Below, in pieces: positions 16,147-24,543 of a stretch of 50,000 nucleotides of DNA. Within the stretch, counting starts at the first letter, position 1. Every line of letters starts with the position of its first letter. The DNA lies in assembly GCA_019918135.1 (NCBI GenBank), contig WBZZ01006414.1:1-50000 (forward strand). The letters are read 5' to 3'. The notes under the pieces are model-generated. The model saw only the letters and a list, made by a program, of their open reading frames with translations, made no database searches and was not told the DNA's origin. Both the position numbers and the translations under genes were made by a program. The DNA comes from Paulinella micropora. Lineage: Eukaryota; Cercozoa; Imbricatea; Euglyphida; Paulinellidae.

Positions 16147-18294
16147 TTATATTCGCCTTCGCGTTCTCGTATGCTTCATAAGACCACTCAGCGTCTTCGG
16201 GAACATGCGCTCACAGCATATGCCATGCTCCGGGCCTTGAGGACTATATCGTAGACCCGTGCGGTCATAACGAACGCCTCTTGCCATCTGCATCGCCTCT
16301 ATGTGGCTCACCTCGTATACCTTGTCCGTGGACAGGTCCATCATCTCCACTGATGATACGAGAGCCGACACCTCCGACTGAAACTCTAGCCTGGAAAGGC
16401 TATCAGCGACTACGTTTCGCTTTCCCGGTAAGTAGACCATCGTGAAATTGAAACATGACAAGAAAGCTTGCCACCGCGCCAAACGGCCGGTTTGTTCATG
16501 ATTCATCAACCAAAGAAGGTTGTGATGATCGGTCCTAACCGTGAATAGAGGTCCTCCCCACAAGTATTCTCTGAGCCTCTTGAGAGCCCATACTACTGCC
16601 AACGCCTCCCTCTGTCGCGTGCAGTAATTTCGCTCCGCCGCACACAGCTTTCTACTAAGAAACATGATCGGGCGCAACTTTTTCTCCTCATCTTCTTGTT
16701 GCAGCACCGCGTCAATCGCAAACTTAGATGCATCCGTGTCGACTACGAACGGTTTCGTAAAGTCGGGCATCATAAGTACTAATCCGCCGTCCTTGGGATC
16801 TTTATAAATGATATCTTTGAGCGTATTAAACGCCTGCAAAGCCTCCTCATCCCACTTCTCAAAGTCTCCAAAATCAATCATCTTCTCCAGCTTAGCCCGA
16901 GTTGCACCCCAATCCGGTATGAACTGGCTGTAGTACTGTGCCATCGCAAGAAAAGAGTGTAACTCCGTGCGATTCTTTGGCAACTGTCTACTCATGATCT
17001 CCTCCCTCTTTTCGCGCGATATCGAGACCCTATTATGAGAAATCTCGTAACCCAAATACGTCACACTTGTCCTGGCAAGCTGACATTTCTTTAGGTTGCA
17101 TTTCAGGCCAAAAGCTCCGATGCGCCTGAAGACATCTGACAAGTGATCGATATGCTCTTCCATTGTGTTAGAGTATACGATGATGTCATCGATGTAACAA
17201 AATGCATATTCTCCCGCCTTCTGTCCTCTCCTTCTCATAAAACCATCCTCCGACTGGTCGTCATATTGACCGCTCAACATCTTCTGCATCGCCTTCTGAA
17301 AGAGCCCCGGGGCCTGTTTGAGTCCCATTGGAAGCACCTTCCACTGGTATATTTCCATACCCACAACGAATGCAGTCAGCCATCTGGATTTCTCGTCCAG
17401 TGGTATCTGCCAGAAGCCGTTCTTAAGGTCAATGACCGAATAGAATTTAGCATTCCGCAGCACCCTTCTGCCTTCTTCTAAGGTCGGCAGAGGATTTCTC
17501 TCTTCCTCTAGCACCTTATTCACACGGGCATAATTGATCGTCAAGCGCCATTCTCCTCCTGGCTTAGGGACGATTTTCGGTTGAGAGACAATTGGAGATG
17601 TAGATCTCTCAATAAAGTCCTCATCGAGCAACTGTCTCACATTCTCCTCCGCTATGTTTGCCTCATGTATGCTCAAATTTGCCCTCCGTGGTGCCGGAGA
17701 TGGCTCCGCACCCGGTATCTTGTAAATGACAGCAGTGAAGTCATCCGACTTTACACCACCTGCCCGAGGAGGGTCGAAAATTTCTCTGTACGCCTCCATC
17801 TTAGCTTTGAGAAACGCCTTCTCTCTCTCCGAACCCACTCCTTCTTCTAAAATTTTCCGCGCCGCCGCTTGGAAATCTTCCTCCGACATCTTCTTATGCT
17901 CCTTGAGGGGCGCTAAGTCCTCCTCCAAACTCAAATCTTCCTCGGACAAATCGTCTAGTCCCGTTCTTTCATACGTGACTGTGTCCGGCTCATCATCATG
18001 ACCCAGCCCGACAAGCATATCAATAAGGTTCGCGTATTGTATCGGAGCCTTACAGGTGTAGAAACCATCAAAGCATGTGAAAGCTTGAGGTATCAATTTC
18101 AACTTGTCCTGGGCTCTGAGCTTTTGCTTGTATGCACTGCTCTGCTCCCGAGACCCGAGTTGACAAGCCACCACTAACTGTTGCTTGCGAGAAGGAACAG
18201 GTGTAGGATGATCAATAAGCCGGTCCCTTATCTCCTGTGCCCAGATCCTTCTCATTGTATGGCAGAATGACAGTATACGGCTTGTTACTCTCAA
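16147..18294 (-). CDS. Ty3/gypsy reverse transcriptase and RNase H
   Basis: A 715-codon ORF with RT motifs in order: FYSVIDLKNGFWQIPL, LPMGLKQAPGLFQKAM, FCYIDDIIVYS (catalytic YIDD near residue 366) and VTYLGYEIS. RNase H follows: FVVDTDASKFAIDAVLQQ (Asp near 517), REALAVVWALKRLREYL and RTDHHNLLWLM. The ending GKRNVVADSLSR is typical of gypsy elements. It copies RNA into cDNA and degrades the template. The upstream protease ORF overlaps by 83 nt in another frame (+1 shift needed), and the integrase continues in the -1 frame. The exact N-terminus of the domain is therefore uncertain; homology begins well after the first codon. Confidence 0.92.
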   Translation of the reverse strand: MRVTSRILSFCHTMRRIWAQEIRDRLIDHPTPVPSRKQQLVVACQLGSREQSSAYKQKLRAQDKLKLIPQAFTCFDGFYTCKAPIQYANLIDMLVGLGHDDEPDTVTYERTGLDDLSEEDLSLEEDLAPLKEHKKMSEEDFQAAARKILEEGVGSEREKAFLKAKMEAYREIFDPPRAGGVKSDDFTAVIYKIPGAEPSPAPRRANLSIHEANIAEENVRQLLDEDFIERSTSPIVSQPKIVPKPGGEWRLTINYARVNKVLEEERNPLPTLEEGRRVLRNAKFYSVIDLKNGFWQIPLDEKSRWLTAFVVGMEIYQWKVLPMGLKQAPGLFQKAMQKMLSGQYDDQSEDGFMRRRGQKAGEYAFCYIDDIIVYSNTMEEHIDHLSDVFRRIGAFGLKCNLKKCQLARTSVTYLGYEISHNRVSISREKREEIMSRQLPKNRTELHSFLAMAQYYSQFIPDWGATRAKLEKMIDFGDFEKWDEEALQAFNTLKDIIYKDPKDGGLVLMMPDFTKPFVVDTDASKFAIDAVLQQEDEEKKLRPIMFLSRKLCAAERNYCTRQREALAVVWALKRLREYLWGGPLFTVRTDHHNLLWLMNHEQTGRLARWQAFLSCFNFTMVYLPGKRNVVADSLSRLEFQSEVSALVSSVEMMDLSTDKVYEVSHIEAMQMARGVRYDRTGLRYSPQGPEHGICCERMFPKTLSGLMKHTRTRRRI

Positions 18295-19603
18295 ATAGAG
18301 TCCGTAGACACTTTTTCACTTCAGTTAATGAGCGCGGCCAGGTAGGCACATCGCCCCAAAAGTTCGTGATAAAAGTTTTAATGTCATCCGCTGGAGTATC
18401 GGGGATACGCCCCTTCCTCCTTGGCACAAACGCCTCTCTCTTCTCATCTGACACCTTCGCATGGTAACAGTAGCCATTAGTAATATGGACATCTGCCCCG
18501 CCACCTTCTGCGAATCTGGCCAACGACGGGCACTGTTTCGCAACACATATTATCTCCTCATTACGCGCTACGACTAAGTCATCAATAGACTTTCTGTCCC
18601 ATGCGGGAATCGTAACCGTATACGCCTGCATCTCCGTCTCCCAATTGTCGGTCCAGGTCAGTTCCTCCGGCACTGTGACATAGGGGTGTACATAGGCTTC
18701 AGTTGCCTCATGTACGAAGGCCAACTTTTTCCTCTCCGTTGCTAGACTCAGCTCAAAAGCCTCGTATGAGTCAGTAGCAGTCATCGGATTAATATCCTCC
18801 TCCTCTCCATTCTTCACTCCATAAATCACCCGCCGTGCGGCGCAATCGATCACAGCCCCCATCGTAGCCAATTGGTCATACGACAGCAGGATTGAACCGT
18901 GGTAATCGGGGACAACATAGAGGTCCGCACGATATACTCGACCGGATTTCAATTTGGAAATTAATGTGACGATGCCCGTAATTTCCGTACGGCTGCCTAC
19001 CCCTTTTAGGGTCCCCTTTGTTTTTCTAATGTTTTTGTCCACCCATGTCCGGTGACTATTCAAAAACTTCTGGCCGACAATATTAATATTCGCCATCGTA
19101 TCATTACCAACTTTTAATGTGGTTTGTAAAGTTTCACAAAAGAGGTCAGTGTAGCATAGCACGTCTGGTCTATGTAAACTAGCCGCTAGCACATGAATTT
19201 TTCGTTCTAGGGTTTTGAGTCTAAGCTCAAGTTCCTTGTCCTCTTCTCGTTCTCCCCCCTTTTCCGCCAACTTAACTTCTTGAGTCTCCGGGGCTTCCGG
19301 TATCTCGAGTGTCTTTTGGACAGAGTCTGGTACACCGAGTGTACTCGTGTCTATAGCAGAGACTATTGAGTCCTTTGGCGGGGGTACGGTCCGCTGCTTC
19401 TTCGTAGGAGGAGACCTAGCCTTTGGTTTCGGCTTCCTCTCCTCCATCGCCTTCTTCGCCTTCCTATTCGCACCATTTATCATATTAGCTCTCGAAGGAT
19501 GAACTAGCAAGTGCTTACCTTGAGGCTTGTGAGGCTGTGTGCCTTCACCTTCACGTCTAGGAGGAACGGAACCGTTCGTATCCTGTTCATCAACAGTAGG
19601 CAT
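18212..19603 (-). CDS. Retropepsin-like protease ORF of the retrotransposon
   Basis: A 463-codon ORF. The first ~120 residues are Pro/Lys-rich. A retropepsin-like fold is suggested by LKVGNDTMANINIVGQKFL, where the usual DTGA/DSGA is DTMA, and by SILLSYDQLATMGAVIDCAA, the equivalent of the ILGxDWL...AVIDC segment. The remaining ~200 residues connect to RT. The frame is the same as that of the CCCH ORF (19679-20497), and only one TGA and 25 codons separate them, so it is probably translated by readthrough rather than from its own ATG. The DTM variant could mean reduced or lost catalysis. Confidence 0.7.
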   Translation of the reverse strand: MPTVDEQDTNGSVPPRREGEGTQPHKPQGKHLLVHPSRANMINGANRKAKKAMEERKPKPKARSPPTKKQRTVPPPKDSIVSAIDTSTLGVPDSVQKTLEIPEAPETQEVKLAEKGGEREEDKELELRLKTLERKIHVLAASLHRPDVLCYTDLFCETLQTTLKVGNDTMANINIVGQKFLNSHRTWVDKNIRKTKGTLKGVGSRTEITGIVTLISKLKSGRVYRADLYVVPDYHGSILLSYDQLATMGAVIDCAARRVIYGVKNGEEEDINPMTATDSYEAFELSLATERKKLAFVHEATEAYVHPYVTVPEELTWTDNWETEMQAYTVTIPAWDRKSIDDLVVARNEEIICVAKQCPSLARFAEGGGADVHITNGYCYHAKVSDEKREAFVPRRKGRIPDTPADDIKTFITNFWGDVPTWPRSLTEVKKCLRTLFESNKPYTVILPYNEKDLGTGDKGPAY

Positions 19604-19678
19604 AACTGTGACTGTCGGATTAAAAAGAACAGTTTTTATCTCCTTCTCTCTCTTCTTTTCCTCTCTCTTCTCCTCCCG

Positions 19679-19681
19679 TCA
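19679..19681 (-). promoter_or_regulatory. TGA stop in readthrough context (TGA-CGG)
   Basis: The CCCH ORF ends GTA GAC TGA CGG GAG and the frame then stays open into the protease. UGA followed by CGG is a known leaky context in several RNA viruses. Its use here is inferred. Confidence 0.5.
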
Positions 19682-20497
19682 GTCTACGACGACAACACGC
19701 TCACCTGAGCCGGTGTCTTCGTCTTGACGTCCCCCCTCCGTAGCGGTATAAGCTTGCTGGGGGTAGTTGGAGCTGGAACTGGTGCGAAAATTCCAGTATC
19801 CGTGTCCTCTGGGAGGGCGCGCTGGGGTCCGTCCTCCCCTTCCACGAAAGCCTCGTCCTCGTGGTGCCGCCCCTCTTGGTGTCCCTCGGGACCCTCGTGA
19901 CGATCCTCTCGTCTCTCCTCCTCCTCTAGTCGGCGCCTTTGATCGGCCCGATGTCTCTCTCTTCTCCCTTCTCTTCATTCTGTCAAGGAAGTAAATGATG
20001 GCCTCCCGGAACTCCGCATCCGAGACCATATTCGCATTCCACCTCCCCTCCTCCAACTCCTTCTTGTACATGGCGTACATGGTCTTTTTCATGCCTTCGA
20101 GCTCTCTAAGGAAAAGATTTCGATGCCTATCATCAAGAGAGTCGTGGCTGAAGAGGCAATTGCCTACTCCTTTCTGTGCCTCATGCTTACACGCCATGTA
20201 TGAAAAATAGCGGTAGCACGGCGTCGGCTCATCTCTCCCCCTCTTGAGACCTGCCGTCCGAGTTGCATGTGCTGCTTGAGCACCTCCAACCCCTGTGTCG
20301 CGGCACTGGAGAATGACTCGGTGGCCGTGTCCAATTCGGAACACGCGTCGAGCACCTCCTTGAACAGGTCGCCCGGCGGAGTAGCCGCTACAGTCCTCTC
20401 GTATATATTCGTTTCTAAAAAATCCGCCGTCTTCACCGCCGTGAAGGTCGGACAGGACTGTATGATCCTTGCGAGCTTGCTCGGGTGTCGTGTACAC
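19679..20497 (-). CDS. Gag-extension ORF with CCCH-type zinc finger
   Basis: A 272-codon ORF overlapping the end of gag in the -1 frame. Its meaningful part begins around 20260. A finger reads CYRYFSYMACKHEAQKGVGN followed by CLFSH (C-x8-C-x10-C-x3-H), a CCCH finger instead of the CCHC knuckle usual in nucleocapsids. Then come an Arg/Gly-rich RNA-binding-like region (GGETRGSSRGSRGTPRGAAP, RGRGFRGRGG) and a C-terminal VVVVD. It probably serves as the nucleocapsid part of Gag. The upstream ~80 codons are likely the off-frame shadow of gag. Confidence 0.7.
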   Translation of the reverse strand: MYTTPEQARKDHTVLSDLHGGEDGGFFRNEYIREDCSGYSAGRPVQGGARRVFRIGHGHRVILQCRDTGVGGAQAAHATRTAGLKRGRDEPTPCYRYFSYMACKHEAQKGVGNCLFSHDSLDDRHRNLFLRELEGMKKTMYAMYKKELEEGRWNANMVSDAEFREAIIYFLDRMKRREKRETSGRSKAPTRGGGETRGSSRGSRGTPRGAAPRGRGFRGRGGRTPARPPRGHGYWNFRTSSSSNYPQQAYTATEGGRQDEDTGSGERVVVVD

Positions 20498-21966
20498 AAA
20501 GCACTCAGGAAGTACAAAATGATAGACTTCCGGCTATAAAAGAGCCCGTACTTGGCGCTGACCTCAGTGAGGATCGCTGCCAACCTCGTGCCAATGCCCA
20601 GCCCTTCGTTCACCTCTTGAAAAATCTCAAACCCAATCAAAGTACCAGTGCACAGGTGCTGATACCCATGAGTTTTAAAGTATTGCAAGAGGACGGCAAC
20701 TGGCACCGTGCATTGCAGGTCTGAGGCTGCTCTCCTAGCCGCCACCTCTACCGCTCTCATCGCCTTGTATTCCCCAACATCAAACCCTTGTGTGATGATT
20801 GATGGGTCCAACAAGGTGTACAACGCCTCATACTCCTGTGTTTCGTCCGTTGGATGCTGCTTCATACAAGCATCAATTCTTCTGAGCTTGTCTCGAAGGT
20901 TCGCATCCGTGTCCTTCTGACTCGCTGTCTCTGCATACAGCGTCAGAGCAGTGGCATCGGACTTTGTATATTTTTGGAAGGCCTGTATGATAGCCTGTCT
21001 GTCCTTTTTGTCATTACTGTTGACAATGACAGTGGCAGGCGCTGAGCTAGTCGCAGGGGCCGAAGGGGCTGTGTGGGCTGACGGGGCGGAGCGGCCCGAG
21101 GGAGCCATATAAGATCCAGAGGAATATTTTGGTCCCTTTGTTCCCGCCGCCTTGGCTAATGCAATCTTTGCCTCCATCTCCTTCTTTTCTTTCTCAGCCG
21201 CTAGCTCTTTGATATACAGCTCTTGGGCATGATGAAAAAAAGACAGGATCTCAGCTGCCTTCCGAAGGAACAAGGCCTTCTCCGCCAACTCCTTCTCTCC
21301 CGCTTTATTGGTGGGGGGTGGTGCGGCCGTCCCCTCCAAGATCGTATGATCCTTCGTGAAGACCCACCTCTTCCATGCGTCATCCTTCACCAAGGCCGCA
21401 TGCAGCTTCTTCATCCTCGTCACCCCTCCAGCTTCGCCTTCTATTTCCCTCAGGGCCGGGTGAAGGTCCCTGCCAAACTGGGTGTGTTGGAGTTTACCCA
21501 GGTCCACTAACTTGGCCTCCATAAGTTTCAGAGACACATCCATGACATTGATCTGTCCTTTTGGATTCCTGAACTTAAACTCCTTTTCCACTCTCTTTAT
21601 TGAATCAATGTCCTGACCAGGATCGAGCAACCTAGCCAGTGCTCTTGTGTTCCATGGCAGCACAGTCTTTCCAGTCTGGTACTCAAAGAGTATAGCACAC
21701 TCAAACACTGTCCATGAGAGGTCGAGTAGCTCCAGTAAAGACATATTGTCCCCAAATGAGACATGCTGCACCTGTAACTGTGCACCGTCGTCTCTGAGGA
21801 ATTCTGCCAGAGGCAGAGCTTGCCTTGGGAGAGGGTAACAGATGTCCTCCTTCTTCAAGGGTTGTCCCCATCGCATTTCTTGGGGAATGTATAGCCATTT
21901 ATAGGCCTCATCCTTCCCTTTCTTCTCCTCAAACTCCTTCTTACTTAGTTTGCCATATTCGGCCAC
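20164..21966 (-). CDS. Gag-like structural protein of the retrotransposon
   Basis: A 600-codon ORF upstream of the finger ORF, at the position of gag. It has a helical, mostly hydrophilic sequence with an Ala/Lys-rich coiled segment (AAEKEKKEMEAKIALAKAAG) and an Ala/Ser/Pro linker near the middle. I do not recognise a specific capsid signature; the call rests on position and size. The codon at 21966 is GTG and the frame is open further upstream to about 22066; the first in-frame ATG is at 21874-21876, so the true start is uncertain. A ~56-bp tandem duplication (CTTCCTTTGACACAGGAG twice) lies just upstream and may have altered the leader. Confidence 0.65.
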   Translation of the reverse strand: MAEYGKLSKKEFEEKKGKDEAYKWLYIPQEMRWGQPLKKEDICYPLPRQALPLAEFLRDDGAQLQVQHVSFGDNMSLLELLDLSWTVFECAILFEYQTGKTVLPWNTRALARLLDPGQDIDSIKRVEKEFKFRNPKGQINVMDVSLKLMEAKLVDLGKLQHTQFGRDLHPALREIEGEAGGVTRMKKLHAALVKDDAWKRWVFTKDHTILEGTAAPPPTNKAGEKELAEKALFLRKAAEILSFFHHAQELYIKELAAEKEKKEMEAKIALAKAAGTKGPKYSSGSYMAPSGRSAPSAHTAPSAPATSSAPATVIVNSNDKKDRQAIIQAFQKYTKSDATALTLYAETASQKDTDANLRDKLRRIDACMKQHPTDETQEYEALYTLLDPSIITQGFDVGEYKAMRAVEVAARRAASDLQCTVPVAVLLQYFKTHGYQHLCTGTLIGFEIFQEVNEGLGIGTRLAAILTEVSAKYGLFYSRKSIILYFLSALCTRHPSKLARIIQSCPTFTAVKTADFLETNIYERTVAATPPGDLFKEVLDACSELDTATESFSSAATQGLEVLKQHMQLGRQVSRGGEMSRRRATAIFHTWRVSMRHRKE

Positions 21967-22313
21967 AAACCTCGCTTCCTCTCCTCCCTTCTCCTCCTCG
22001 ACTTCCTCTGCATCTCCTGTGTCAAAGGAAGCGCAGTAAAAAATTGATTCTCTGCTCCTCCTGTGTCAAAGGAAGGTGCCAGATCTCCTCCTTCTGCATG
22101 AGGGTCAACGAACTCCTCTTCGTTTCTGGGGTTCGCTCACTCTCCCCCCCTCCTTCCTGCCAGTCTTCAGACCTAGTAGACATGGACGCTGAAGGAATAC
22201 GGATGAGACAGAGTTGTTTCTACCCCGTAATTGCTCTGTTCGTCTATGAGAACGAATAGAGAGAAAAAACGAAAAGACATAGAGAGAGAGCGTCTCACCT
22301 CTATGTCTTATGT

Positions 22314-22347
<34 letters not shown>

Positions 22348-22938
22348 GAGAACGAAGTAATCTGTACGACTTTCTCTGAAAATTTGATCTCCTTCTCCAC
22401 TCCTCTTTTCTTTTTCTCTTTTTGTTGTTGTATCTGTTATGAGGTACGAGGACCTATGTACAGATAATGTCAAAGAGGCTAGAGCACTCCTTGAGAAGTC
22501 GACTTGTCGTCTGACACTTGTTCAGACCTATTGTCGAAAGACAGTCAGAGATTTGCAAAAATACTCTGATGTGTGTGGTTTGAGAGGCAACAAAGTGCAC
22601 AGACTTGAAAGGTAGAGTACTACGCTCGTGTCCTTCAAGTTTGTTTGTAACTGTGAGTGTTTGTTTGTACGTCTGTTAGCCTACTCTGTCTCTGTCTCAA
22701 GAGAGAACAAAAGAACAGCTACGAGGTCTGGTGTCTGGCCTCCTTGTGAGGACACAGATACAGGCTGTGGAGAGGGTACTGAGACACCTACTCACAAACG
22801 CCTAGACGTCTAGTTTTGCAAAAAGAGCTGTGTGGGGATGTGCTGGAGTATTTGTTTTTTGGAACACCTACTCAGAAGAGATAGGTCTGTCCAATTTTTC
22901 TTTCTGCTGTTCCAAAAACAAGCCAGAAAAGAAATCAG
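21967..22938. other. Retrotransposon 5' leader with a T30 tract
   Basis: Untranslated region between gag and the PBS. It holds an uninterrupted run of 30 T (22315-22344; A30 in the transcript sense) and purine/pyrimidine-rich stretches. No gene is supported. Confidence 0.5.
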
Positions 22939-22939
22939 C

Positions 22940-22957
22940 CTTGTGCTGGTGACTCCA
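22940..22957 (-). other. tRNA primer binding site
   Basis: On the minus strand TGGAGTCACCAGCACAAG starts 1 nt after the 5' LTR. It begins with TGG, the complement of a tRNA CCA end. The tRNA species was not identified. Confidence 0.7.
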
Positions 22958-22958
22958 A

Positions 22959-23205
22959 TGTTACAATCCCCGAAGATAGCTCAATAAAAAGTCTGTAATA
23001 CAACCACACACAAATCCCCAAAAGAGAATGATGTCTCGTTATATTAGCTCAGTGAAGCCGAAAAGAAAACGGCAACAGACCAAGGTTAAAATGGCATTAG
23101 GTCAAATCCGGCCAAACGATATTGAAAATAATGGGAAAAAACTAGGTGCACCTGACACCAGAAAAGGGTACTTTTTACCTGCTATCCGGGGGGGTGATGC
23201 CTACA
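22959..23205 (-). repeat. 5' LTR of the Ty3/gypsy element
   Basis: 247 bp, direct repeat of 12820-13066, with TG...CA ends on the minus strand and the PBS directly inside. Confidence 0.9.
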
Positions 23206-23214
23206 GTACTGCCG

Positions 23215-23452
23215 TGGTAGGCATCACCCCCCGGATAGCTGGTAAAAAATACCTTTTCCTGGTGACAGGTGCACCAGCTTGTTTTTCAGTATTATTTGTC
23301 CGGATTGGACATGATGCCATTTTATTCCTGGTCTGTTGCCGTTTTCCTTTTTGGCTTCACTGAGCTAATATAACGAGACATCATTCTCATTCTTGAGGAC
23401 TGTGTTTGGTTGTATTACAGACTTTTTACGAGCTATCGTTGGGGGCATTACA
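23215..23452 (+). repeat. Inverted, diverged solo LTR of the same family
   Basis: Its reverse complement follows the 5' LTR sequence along its whole length with scattered differences (TGTAATGCCCCCAACGATAG against TGTTACAATCCCCGAAGATAG at the end). It lies 9 bp from the 5' LTR in opposite orientation, so 22959-23452 forms a near-palindrome that could fold as a hairpin. Its right end abuts CTTTG, the likely target duplication. Confidence 0.8.
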
Positions 23453-23535
23453 CTTTGGCTTGTTGTTCAGTGAAGTGGAAGTAAGCCTTGAACCATTTGT
23501 GTTCAATTTTATTATTAAATTCCAATTATTCTCTT
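23453..23535 (-). pseudogene. Host exon-like stretch continuing the methyltransferase frame
   Basis: After removal of the retroelement and one 5-bp duplication, a minus-strand frame reading EHKWFKAYFHFTEQQAK continues directly into the ORF at 12819. An in-frame stop upstream near 23530 suggests an intron boundary or the end of the preserved part. Short, so low confidence. Confidence 0.35.
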
Positions 23536-24543
23536 TGAGCTAGTAAGGGTTAAGACGTCCTGTCTTAATACACATGATCCACTTAGTGGATCGAGTGGAC
23601 AGTACAGTTAAGGGTTAATACGTATACTTCCGTTTAAATTTATCCGTACCAATCATTGAATGGCAAGTATTCTCTTTTAGAAGTTATATTGTTTGTGTAA
23701 AATTTAATGTAATAAAACCATAGTGTTTGTGTAAAATTAAGTGCCATAAACTACAACTTGAAGGGCCCCCTACGCCGACCCCGCCTCGCCGCGCGACAGC
23801 GCGGCGACTCGGAGGTGGGGTCGGCAGCGCTGGGTTGGTGTTGCGCCCCCCCCCCCCCCCCCCAACTGCTTCAGGTACACGTGGCCTGCGGGCCAAAACA
23901 CCTCTCTAACTACATCTTTTACACCTCGGCTCTGCCGGACCCGAAATCTTATACTATTGTAATACAATAACTTCTAGGTCCTGGTAATTTTCGTGCTGTC
24001 CATAGACACGCTGTAGCGAAGCAGTTGATTATTACGAAATGAAATATATTTATATTATATTTTTCTAAAAATTGTGACTTTCTCCATTTTAAGGGCCGAT
24101 TGATTTTTTCAGTCGTAAACCGCTTCAGTTAGGACTCCAATTACTTAGTACATATGAGCATACGTCTTGTAGTTAGGAATTATAAGTTGGAAATTGCAGT
24201 TAGGAATTATCAGTTGGAAACATACTAGCGTATATAAAGGATAATTATGTACAGTTACACGTGCGTCCAGTATGCTGCAAGTTTCCACAATACATGTGTG
24301 CAAAAGTGTATGATACGTAATTTAAAGCACGTGATGATACTTCTTGCTTGTAGATGAAAAAAATTTATGACAATTTTTTATGGCCCTATTTGCTAAAAAA
24401 AACTTGAGGAAAAAGTGAAAAGGGGGATTTTGCTTTCGATAACAATGACCTACGACCCAAACGCGACAGTGATGCGCGAACAATGACGAATCCGATCGTG
24501 CAAAAGTACTTCAGATAAATATAGCCAACCACAAGGAATATTT
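23536..24543. other. Host intergenic or intronic DNA with GC hairpin and C18 run
   Basis: No convincing gene. It contains two nearby copies of GTTTGTGTAAAATT (23691-23740), a strong GC-rich hairpin (23775-23824) and 18 consecutive C (23846-23863), then AT-rich DNA. Confidence 0.5.
23775..23824. other. GC-rich 50-nt hairpin
   Basis: The outer stem CCGACCCC/GGGGTCGG and inner stem CGCCGCGC/GCGCGGCG around GACA are nearly continuous. No tRNA cloverleaf fits. Confidence 0.6.

Larger units (their letters stand above)
12820..23205 (-). mobile_element. Ty3/gypsy LTR retrotransposon, 10.4 kb
   Basis: Two 247-bp LTRs bound a minus-strand coding block in the order gag, CCCH-finger ORF, aspartic protease, reverse transcriptase/RNase H, integrase. 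The order RT before integrase identifies Ty3/gypsy. A primer binding site and polypurine tract sit at the expected places. The coding block is broken into five ORFs by frame changes and one TGA, so the copy is either partly decayed or uses several recoding events. An inverted, more diverged LTR follows at 23215-23452, and the likely target duplication flanks the composite (12815-12819 and 23453-23457) rather than this unit alone. Confidence 0.92.

Noticed and set aside
19767..21838. Plus-strand ORFs opposite the gag region
   Set aside because: Antisense shadows; the minus strand carries the gag and finger ORFs.
12889..23363. Plus-strand ORFs starting MMSRYISSVKPKRKRQQTK, present twice, looked like a duplicated gene
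   Set aside because: Both lie in the 247-bp LTRs on the antisense strand; repeat boundaries, TG...CA ends, PBS and PPT explain the duplication.
22959..23452. A ~490-bp palindrome that looked like a foldback MITE
   Set aside because: The left half is the 5' LTR (a copy also at 12820) and the right half is an inverted LTR of the same family; no MITE is needed.
23775..23824. GC-rich hairpin considered as a tRNA or other structural RNA gene
   Set aside because: No cloverleaf arms or conserved tRNA positions; it is a simple long stem.
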